Positions 31,883 to 37,816 of a stretch of DNA of 37,816 nucleotides are shown piece by piece. Below the pieces are notes generated by a model. The model was not told where the DNA came from. It was given only the letters and a program-made list of their open reading frames with translations, and made no database searches. This stretch comes from an uncultured Bacilli bacterium (GTDB lineage Bacteria; Bacillota_I; Bacilli_A; RF39; UBA660): assembly GCA_934101625.1 (NCBI GenBank), contig CAKORV010000008.1, positions 1 through 37,816 on the forward strand, read 5' to 3'. Within the stretch, counting starts at the first letter, position 1. Each line of letters begins with the position of its first letter. The position numbers and the translations under genes were made by a program.

Positions 31883-33649
31883 ATGGGAAATAATTTTTTT
31901 ACTTTGGCAATAATTTTATTTAATATTTTGCTTACAATTATATATTTTAGTAAAAAAAGAGTTAATAGTTTTGAAACTATAACTTATAAATATTTAGTTA
32001 TTATAAATTTAATTGTTAGTTGTCTTGCCATTATGTCGTTTTTTACTATAAAATATAATGCCTCTTTTAAGATTTTAAATAATATAGTAAGTAAATCACT
32101 ATTAGTGGGTTATCTTGTATGGCTTTTATTATTTACTATTTATTTAATGGGTATTTCTAATAGTAAGGTACTTTATGGATTAAATTTTGTCAAATCAATG
32201 ATATTTAGAATTGCAATGATTATATTTGTAATAGTTATTAGTTTATGTCCTTTATATTACCATAATGAAAATAATACTATTTATAGCTATGGACCAGCAG
32301 CAAATGTTGTGTTTGTAGTGGCGGCATTTATGGTGTTAATATGGCTTATTATAATAGTATTAAATGCTAAGGAAATGTGTAATAAGAAATATTATCCTTT
32401 ATATGGAATTTTGATATTGGGAACTATTGTTATGTATGTACAATATATTAGGCCTGAGTTGTTATTACTTACTTATTTAATTGGTTTTATTACTTTTTTA
32501 ATGTATTTCACTATTGAAAATCCTGATGTTAAGATATTAAATGAAATGGAGTTAGCTAAAAGTACTGCATTAAAAGCTAATGATGCTAAAAATGAGTTTT
32601 TATCTAGTATGTCTCATGAAATAAGAACACCTATGAATAATATAAAGGGTTGTATAGAAATACTTAATGATGATAGTAGTCTTAGCAAAGGTAGTAAAGA
32701 AGTATTAGATGAATTAAATACATCTGTTGATAGTTTATTAGATATGAGTGATGGTATTTTGAATATGGTTCAATTAGAAAGTGGAAATATGAAAGTTGAA
32801 TGTAAAGAATATAATCCGATGGATGTATTAGATGATGTAACTAAGTTAATAAATAAAAGAATTAAAAGTAGTAAAATAGAGTTTATAACTAATTATAAAA
32901 ATATACCTGATAAGGTTTATGGAGATAAAAATAAATTTAAAACAATATTGATTAATCTTTTAAATAATGCTGTTAAGTATACTAATAATGGTAAGATAAG
33001 TATGAATGTACTTGCTAGAGAAGATAGAGATGAATGTTTCTTTACTATTCAAATAAGTGATACTGGAAAAGGTATTGAACCTAATATGAAAAAGAAAGTA
33101 TTTAATAAGTTTGTAAGAGAAAATGATGTTAAGAATTCATCAACTTTAGGTTTAGGTCTAGGACTTACTATTACTAAAAGTTTAGTGGAGTTAATGCATG
33201 GAAATATTGTACTTAGAAGTGAAAAAGGAGAAGGTACTTATGTGTTAGTTATGTTTCCACAATATTTAAGGTATGTTAAAAGTAATAAAAATGAAGATAT
33301 GAAAAAGATATTAATGGTTGATGATAGAATGCTTACTGTTAGTATTGATAAGATGGTATTAAAGTCTTATGGAATAGATGTTGATTTTGTTAAGTCTGGG
33401 ATAGATGCGATTGAAATGGTTAAAAATAATAATTATGATTTAATTTTACTTTATGATGAAATGAATGTATTAGATGGAATACAAACTATGAAAAAATTAA
33501 AGTTTGACTATGGGTTTGATAAACCAATTATTGCTTATACAGAAAATCTTAAAAATAAAGACAATTTATTAGAAAGTGGTTTTGATGATTTTATTGGTAA
33601 ACCTATTAATTCTGATGAATTATATGATAAGTTAAGTAAATATTTATAG
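31883..33649 (+). CDS. Hybrid sensor histidine kinase with altered receiver
   Basis: A 588-residue protein. About seven membrane segments fill residues 1-215, resembling the 7TM sensor type. A HisKA domain follows with His245 in MSHEIRTPM, then a HATPase with NLLNNAVKYTNNG (N box) and DTGKG and GLGLGLTITKSL. A C-terminal receiver starts KKILMVDDRM near residue 474 and keeps Thr and Lys (IGKP), but the phospho-acceptor position holds Tyr524 (DLILLYDEMN), with Asp525 one step later. Kinase function is likely; phosphotransfer to its own receiver is doubtful. It may be cotranscribed with the next gene. Confidence 0.88.
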   Translation: MGNNFFTLAIILFNILLTIIYFSKKRVNSFETITYKYLVIINLIVSCLAIMSFFTIKYNASFKILNNIVSKSLLVGYLVWLLLFTIYLMGISNSKVLYGLNFVKSMIFRIAMIIFVIVISLCPLYYHNENNTIYSYGPAANVVFVVAAFMVLIWLIIIVLNAKEMCNKKYYPLYGILILGTIVMYVQYIRPELLLLTYLIGFITFLMYFTIENPDVKILNEMELAKSTALKANDAKNEFLSSMSHEIRTPMNNIKGCIEILNDDSSLSKGSKEVLDELNTSVDSLLDMSDGILNMVQLESGNMKVECKEYNPMDVLDDVTKLINKRIKSSKIEFITNYKNIPDKVYGDKNKFKTILINLLNNAVKYTNNGKISMNVLAREDRDECFFTIQISDTGKGIEPNMKKKVFNKFVRENDVKNSSTLGLGLGLTITKSLVELMHGNIVLRSEKGEGTYVLVMFPQYLRYVKSNKNEDMKKILMVDDRMLTVSIDKMVLKSYGIDVDFVKSGIDAIEMVKNNNYDLILLYDEMNVLDGIQTMKKLKFDYGFDKPIIAYTENLKNKDNLLESGFDDFIGKPINSDELYDKLSKYL

Positions 33650-33657
33650 GAGGTTTT

Positions 33658-34206
33658 ATGAAATCAGATATAAATATTGAAAACGCTAGAAGTAAAGAAG
33701 TTATAACTATTGAGTTGAATGTAATTAAATTAGATGATAGAGAAATTATAATGGATTTAAGTAACATTAATGGAAAAGATTTAAATATATTAAAAGACGC
33801 GATTAGTGATGAAGTGACTTATGTAGATATTGAATTATTTTTTATAGAAAGTGATATACCTTATTATGGAACTGATTATAGTTATGAAATCGTTAATAAT
33901 AAATTAGTTTTAAAACATAAGGATAAGAAAAAGTATGAATCTAAAGAAGATATAAATAAAGACTGGGTTTTAGATAATCATTTAAATGAATATTTAAAGT
34001 TAAAAGAAGAGTTTATTAAAAGTGAATATAATTATATGATTATTTATTATGATGATGGTATTAAATCTATGTATTTAAATGAAGAACCTAGTAAAAATAT
34101 ATTTATGGATTTATTTTTTGATAAAGGATATAAGGCAATATCTTTATATAAAAAGAGTGAAGATAAGAGTAATTTAATTTATATTAATTCTTATAGTGAG
34201 TTATAA
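33658..34206 (+). CDS. Hypothetical protein, acidic, 182 aa
   Basis: I do not recognise a family. It has no membrane segment or signal peptide and is Asp/Glu/Lys-rich, so it is probably cytosolic. AGGAGG precedes the ATG, only nine bases after the hybrid kinase stop, so the two are probably cotranscribed and may act together. A weak GAGT/ACTC hairpin with a T run follows its stop. Confidence 0.75.
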   Translation: MKSDINIENARSKEVITIELNVIKLDDREIIMDLSNINGKDLNILKDAISDEVTYVDIELFFIESDIPYYGTDYSYEIVNNKLVLKHKDKKKYESKEDINKDWVLDNHLNEYLKLKEEFIKSEYNYMIIYYDDGIKSMYLNEEPSKNIFMDLFFDKGYKAISLYKKSEDKSNLIYINSYSEL

Positions 34207-34259
34207 TACTCTTTTTTTCTATCTTAAATTATGATATTATTATTATAGGAGTTGATAGT

Positions 34260-34814
34260 ATGACAGTAGTTTTATTTATAATTGGTGTTATAGTTTTAGT
34301 AGGGTGTTTGATAGCAATATTCTTTATAACTAAGTCTGAAAATATTTTGTCTTTGGCTTATAAGACTCAGTTGTGTGAAAATGATATAGATGATAAGTTA
34401 AAAGAAAAAGAAGATTTAGAGTTAAGAGTTATTAATATAATAAATAGACAAATTAAATTAGATATTAAGATATTTGAAGAAGTAAAGAATTTAAAAGTTG
34501 ATAAATTGAATAATTATGATAAAGATAGTTTACTTAGTTCTAGTTTTGTTGAGATTAATAAAATATATAGTGATAATCATGAACTTAGTGATGTTAAAAG
34601 TTTTGATGGTTTGATTAGAGATATTGAAAAGATAGAAGTGGAACTTATGGGACTTAGAACTCTTTATAATAAATGGGCTAGTGAATTTAATAATTTATAT
34701 CCTAAGTTTCCTTATAAGTTAATTTGTAAGTTTAAGAAGTTAAGTATTAAAACTTTATATGATGGTAAAGAATTAAGAACTAATGATGAAAAAGAACTAA
34801 ATATTGAGATTTAG
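34260..34814 (+). CDS. LemA-like membrane-anchored protein
   Basis: A 184-residue protein with an N-terminal membrane segment (residues 3-25) and mostly helical remainder. The C-terminal part LRTLYNKWASEFNNLYPKFP resembles the LemA ending (R-x-x-YN, x-x-x-x-YN, x-x-FP). The rest is divergent, so it is a distant LemA relative at best; LemA function is poorly known. Its stop lies inside a hairpin shared with ung on the other strand, which it overlaps by four bases. Confidence 0.6.
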   Translation: MTVVLFIIGVIVLVGCLIAIFFITKSENILSLAYKTQLCENDIDDKLKEKEDLELRVINIINRQIKLDIKIFEEVKNLKVDKLNNYDKDSLLSSSFVEINKIYSDNHELSDVKSFDGLIRDIEKIEVELMGLRTLYNKWASEFNNLYPKFPYKLICKFKKLSIKTLYDGKELRTNDEKELNIEI

Positions 34815-34822
34815 TTCTTTTT
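34789..34822. terminator. Bidirectional terminator over the LemA-like/ung convergent ends
   Basis: Arms 34789-34801 and 34810-34822 form a perfect 13-bp stem with an 8-base loop and A/T runs on both sides. Both stop codons lie in the right arm, where the genes overlap by four bases. Confidence 0.85.
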
Positions 34823-35479
34823 TAGATTCCAATCAATTGGAGTTTGTCCAGTTTTAATTAAAAAATTATTGGTTTTACTAAATGGTTTACTGCCAAAGAA
34901 GCCATTATATACTGAGAATGGGGATGGATGAACACTTTCTAATACTAAGTGTTTTTTGTTTGTTATAAATACCTTTTTACTTCTAGCGAAATTACCCCAA
35001 AGGATAAATACTATTGGTGTTTCTTTTTGGTTAAGTAATTTAATTATGTGGTCAGTAAATAAGTTCCATCCTAAATCTTTATGAGATGCTGCTTTATCTT
35101 TTTCTACAGTTAAAACACTGTTAAGTAGAAGTACTCCTTCTTTTGCCCATTTTTCCAGATTACCACTTTCTGGTTCATCAAAACCTAAGTCATCATGTAA
35201 TTCTTTAAATATGTTTTTTAATGAAGGTGGTTTTTTTATACCATCTTGTACAGAAAATGATAAACCATGTGCTTCTCCAACTCCATGATAAGGATCTTGT
35301 CCTAGAATAACTACTTTTACTTTACTATATGGAGTTAATTTTAATGCATTAAAAATGTTATTATATTCAGGAAAACATGTATTTTCTTTATATTTTTCTT
35401 TTACTATATTCATGAAATTATGAAAACCTGAACTTTCCCATATTGGTTTTAATATTTCATCCCAATCGTTTCCTATCAT
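34811..35479 (-). CDS. ung: Uracil-DNA glycosylase (family 1)
   Basis: Removes uracil from DNA and starts base-excision repair. The catalytic motif LGQDPYHG (Asp62 with the start used here) and the HPSPFS loop near residue 184 are intact, and the rest matches the family. I chose the ATG at 35479, five bases after AGGTGA; an earlier GTG lies inside that ribosome site. Length is 222 residues. It is convergent with the LemA-like gene, with a second, unrelated UDG-fold gene elsewhere in the window. Confidence 0.97.
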   Translation of the reverse strand: MIGNDWDEILKPIWESSGFHNFMNIVKEKYKENTCFPEYNNIFNALKLTPYSKVKVVILGQDPYHGVGEAHGLSFSVQDGIKKPPSLKNIFKELHDDLGFDEPESGNLEKWAKEGVLLLNSVLTVEKDKAASHKDLGWNLFTDHIIKLLNQKETPIVFILWGNFARSKKVFITNKKHLVLESVHPSPFSVYNGFFGSKPFSKTNNFLIKTGQTPIDWNLKKN

Positions 35480-35516
35480 TTGTATCACCTATATAAATAT
35501 AACATAATAATTAAAG

Positions 35517-36677
35517 TTAATCTATAATTTTATTTATAATATAAATATTTAGCAATATAAGTATTAACATTGATATGTCTGTGATTAACCATAAATTATT
35601 AGTACTAATAAATATACCAAGTAATAGGAAAATAGTAAGAATAATTTTAAATATTGATACAATCTTTTTATTAGTTAAATGTGTAAGATTAGATAAACCT
35701 ATATATATACCTGATATTATAGAACTAGTGCCAAGTAAACATATTATTAATGCTAAGAAGTAATGTCCATAATTACCAAAGTGATAAGTAAACACTTGTA
35801 AGAGTGTTTTTATGTAACTGGTACTATAATGACCAGTATACGTTAACAATAGTAATGCTATAAGAGTAGAAATAATAAAAGTTATGAAGTATGTTCCTAG
35901 TACTAAAGTATTAGGTATTTCTTTTTTATTAGATGAACTTGTGAATGATGCTGTTCCTATTAATAATTCATTTAAGAATATACTTCTTTTTATACCTATT
36001 ATCATACCTGTTAGGATTGATTTTGAATTAAATGCATCATAAAGAATATCTTTAATAATACTTGGTAACATGTAATAGTGTTTTCCAATAGTGAATACAC
36101 TTATTGAAATAAAGAATATAGATACTATTGGTACTATTTTTGTTATGAGTTTAGTAAGTTCAGAAATATTGTTGTTTAATAATAGTAGTAAAAATATTAA
36201 TATAATAAAAGATATTAGATATTTATTTATATTAAGAATATTTGATATAGTGTTAGTTTGTATCATTAAAAAAAATATAGAGTAAGTAATTATAAATAGA
36301 ATTAGAGTTATTATAGCTAAAGATTTTTTATTTAAAGCTTTTTTTGTGTAAAAGTATATACCACTTATGTTACCAAATAAAGTAGTTTCTTTGTATTTGT
36401 TACCTAAGTAGCTTTCAGTATAAATAATTGAAGAAGTTAATAAAGTAAATAAAAACATCCATATAAGAGAACCTGGGCCACCTATTATAACAGACATACT
36501 TGTTCCAATTAAAGCACCTACACCCATTTTAGTACCTAGTGAAATAAATAAAGTATTAAAGTTTAAAGATTTAATTAAAGAAAATATCTTATAATTTTTA
36601 AACTTTATATAAAAAGATAATCTTATACCGAGAATTATTATTAAAATAATTAATATTAACCATAATATATCTAACAT
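35517..36677 (-). CDS. AGCS-family amino-acid carrier (sodium:alanine symporter-like)
   Basis: A 386-residue membrane protein with about ten helices. GTKMGVGALIGTSMSVIIGG (near residues 48-67) and LLTSSIIYTESYLGNKYKE match the AGCS signature for sodium-coupled alanine or glycine uptake. It is shorter than typical members (about 450-480). The ATG at 36677 has no ribosome binding site and lies only a few bases after the expected transcription start, so the mRNA may be nearly leaderless. A longer reading would begin inside the -35 box. Confidence 0.8.
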   Translation of the reverse strand: MLDILWLILIILIIILGIRLSFYIKFKNYKIFSLIKSLNFNTLFISLGTKMGVGALIGTSMSVIIGGPGSLIWMFLFTLLTSSIIYTESYLGNKYKETTLFGNISGIYFYTKKALNKKSLAIITLILFIITYSIFFLMIQTNTISNILNINKYLISFIILIFLLLLLNNNISELTKLITKIVPIVSIFFISISVFTIGKHYYMLPSIIKDILYDAFNSKSILTGMIIGIKRSIFLNELLIGTASFTSSSNKKEIPNTLVLGTYFITFIISTLIALLLLTYTGHYSTSYIKTLLQVFTYHFGNYGHYFLALIICLLGTSSIISGIYIGLSNLTHLTNKKIVSIFKIILTIFLLLGIFISTNNLWLITDISMLILILLNIYIINKIID

Positions 36678-36687
36678 ATTATATTTT

Positions 36688-36716
36688 ATTAGAATGAAGT
36701 GTATTTTATGTGTCAA
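36688..36716 (-). promoter_or_regulatory. Promoter of the AGCS-type gene
   Basis: On the - strand TTGACA (36716-36711), a 17-base spacer and TCTAAT (36693-36688). The predicted start near 36681 lies about four bases before the ATG at 36677. Confidence 0.65.
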
Positions 36717-36746
36717 TTTATGATAAGTTTTGTCGATTTAGTAGAT

Positions 36747-36759
36747 TTTACTAAGTAAA
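36747..36759. repeat. 13-bp palindrome upstream of the small membrane protein
   Basis: TTTACTAAGTAAA is a perfect odd palindrome just before a possible -10 (TACAAT, 36765-36770). It could be an operator; in AT-rich DNA chance is also possible. Confidence 0.35.
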
Positions 36760-36785
36760 GTTGATACAATGTAGTTGTGATTAAT

Positions 36786-36956
36786 ATGAAAACATATTTA
36801 AGTAGCAGTAAATTTAAAAATTTAATGAAGATGTTGTTTGTTTGTAGTGCAATAATAGCATTTTTCTTACAAATGGGATTCCATGAATTTTATGATTATA
36901 TTTTTCCTGTTGTGTTTTTAGTGTTAACTGTTAAATATTTTAGTGTAGAAGATTAA
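36786..36956 (+). CDS. Small membrane protein (56 aa), unknown
   Basis: Fifty-six codons with two hydrophobic stretches: about residues 16-30 (MLFVCSAIIAFFLQM) and 38-52 (YIFPVVFLVLTVKYF). No family is recognised. No strong ribosome binding site precedes the ATG. It ends 10 bases before tatD, whose GGAGG overlaps the gap, so the two are likely cotranscribed. Confidence 0.6.
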   Translation: MKTYLSSSKFKNLMKMLFVCSAIIAFFLQMGFHEFYDYIFPVVFLVLTVKYFSVED

Positions 36957-36966
36957 TGGAGGAATT

Positions 36967-37728
36967 ATGTTTATAGATACTCATTGTCATGTTAGTGAAG
37001 AAGAGGTTAAAGAGTATTTAGAAAATGCGATTAAAGAAAATGTTAAAATTATAGTGACTGCTAGTGAGGATTTAGCTAGTAGTTTGATGAATGTTAGGAT
37101 TTCTAATATGTATCCTGAAGTTTTTACGTGTGTTGGAGTTCATCCATCTAATGTGAGAAATTATAAAGAATGTGATATTGATAAATATAGAGAGTTGTTA
37201 AAAAATGATAAAGTTGTAGCTATAGGAGAAATAGGGCTAGATTATTATTATGGTAAAGAAGATAGAGAGTTACAAATTAAAGTGTTTCGTGATTTTTTGA
37301 AACTTGCTTTAGAAGTTGATAAACCTGTAGTTATTCACAGTAGGGATGCTATTGAAGATACTATTAACATTTTAAAAGAATATAATGTTAAGGGAATTAT
37401 TCATTGCTTTAGTGGTAGTTTAGAAACAGCTAGAGAATATATTAAATTAGGTTATAAATTAGGTATAGGTGGTGTTATTACTTTTAAGAATAGTAAATTA
37501 AAAGATACTATTAAGAATATATCATTAGATAATATTGTTTTAGAAACTGATTCACCTTATTTGGCACCTACACCTTATAGAGGTCAAAGGAATGAAAGTA
37601 AGTATATTCCTATTATTGCTCAATGTATAAGTGATAATACAGGGGTAAGTTTAGAAAATGTTATGAATATTACTACTAATAATGCTGTTTTGGTATATAG
37701 ATTAAAAAATATAAATATGATAAAATAA
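36967..37728 (+). CDS. tatD: TatD-family metal-dependent deoxyribonuclease
   Basis: A TIM-barrel metal hydrolase linked to 3'-end DNA processing and repair. Metal-binding His6 and His8 (DTHCH), GEIGLDYY with the bridging Glu near residue 93, VIHSRDA, IIHCFSGS and LETDSPYLAP are all in place. The 253 residues match the family. GGAGGAATT precedes the ATG. tatD is also found in the B. subtilis origin region (yabD), between metS and yabE. Confidence 0.96.
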   Translation: MFIDTHCHVSEEEVKEYLENAIKENVKIIVTASEDLASSLMNVRISNMYPEVFTCVGVHPSNVRNYKECDIDKYRELLKNDKVVAIGEIGLDYYYGKEDRELQIKVFRDFLKLALEVDKPVVIHSRDAIEDTINILKEYNVKGIIHCFSGSLETAREYIKLGYKLGIGGVITFKNSKLKDTIKNISLDNIVLETDSPYLAPTPYRGQRNESKYIPIIAQCISDNTGVSLENVMNITTNNAVLVYRLKNINMIK

Positions 37729-37747
37729 AAGTGTAAGGGTGATGAGA

Positions 37748-37816
37748 GTGAATATTCAGAGGGGATTTAAAAATAGATTTGGAAATACATATGATAATCT
37801 TATAAGTATAAATTTT
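37748..37816 (+). CDS. Start of a gene running off the window (unrecognised)
   Basis: An open frame from GTG at 37748, eight bases after AAGGG, to the end of the window (NIQRGFKNRFGNTYDNLISI...). An in-frame ATG at 37742 is too near the ribosome site. Too short to identify. It follows tatD by 19 bases, so it is likely in the same operon. Confidence 0.45.
   Translation, partial: MNIQRGFKNRFGNTYDNLISINF

Noticed and set aside
1..37816. Reassigned UGA codon (Mycoplasma-type code)
   Set aside because: Several genes end cleanly at TGA (rsmI, trmN6, the thioredoxin-like gene) and Trp is encoded by TGG throughout.
1..37816. CRISPR array, prophage, insertion sequence, tRNA or rRNA genes
   Set aside because: No regular spaced repeats beyond the two copies at the left edge, no transposase or phage gene, and no tRNA or rRNA sequence recognised on either strand.

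Overview
The window is very AT-rich (roughly 25% G+C by eye), tightly packed, and nearly all of its genes lie on the + strand. TGA is used as a stop (for example at the ends of rsmI and trmN6) and TGG encodes Trp, so the code is standard and this is not a Mycoplasma-type genome. Gene content and order point to an uncultured low-GC Bacillota, possibly Bacilli. The run tadA, SRP RNA, dnaX, ybaB, recR, bofA, holB, ricT, trmN6, rsmI, then pth, mfd, spoVT, and finally tatD, is a compressed version of the origin-proximal arm of the Bacillus subtilis chromosome. Two parS sites at the left edge and a perfect Noc-type site inside rsmI also place the segment near a replication origin.

Region 1 (1-10485) holds an SRP RNA gene flanked by inverted parS sites, then a long informational operon: tRNA editing, clamp-loader subunits, RecR, BofA, RicT, methyltransferases, Pth and Mfd. 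Region 2 (10493-14080) holds inorganic pyrophosphatase on the opposite strand, then SpoVT, ribosomal protein L31, an RpiB-type isomerase, SpoIID and SpoIIQ. BofA, SpoVT, SpoIID, SpoIIQ and RicT together suggest an endospore former or a recent descendant of one.

Region 3 (14220-16995) is a complete agr-type peptide quorum-sensing locus in an unusual convergent layout. agrA and agrC run on the + strand; agrB and a 39-codon agrD run on the - strand; a two-way terminator separates them. The AgrD gene has a canonical Cys core followed by an acidic tail with a Pro. Region 4 (17186-20636) holds a cold-shock protein gene with a structured leader, then hpf and secA.

Region 5 (20759-30000) is more lineage-specific: an acetyltransferase, a VanZ protein, a UDG-superfamily protein, a large acyltransferase with two SGNH domains (the second lacks its nucleophile), an undecaprenol/diacylglycerol kinase, a CmpB-type membrane protein, a kinase-like protein, and a cysteine desulfurase, thioredoxin and CcdA-type membrane protein cluster. 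Region 6 (30031-37816) holds an AMP-forming ligase, a hybrid histidine kinase whose receiver has Tyr at the phospho-acceptor position, unknown proteins, a LemA-like protein, ung and an AGCS-type carrier on the - strand, a small membrane protein, tatD, and the start of a gene that runs off the edge.

Intrinsic terminators repeatedly overlap the stop codons of the genes they follow, and at mfd/ppa and lemA-like/ung one hairpin serves two convergent genes. I saw no tRNA, rRNA, CRISPR array, insertion sequence or phage gene. No gene-free stretch exceeds about 300 bases.
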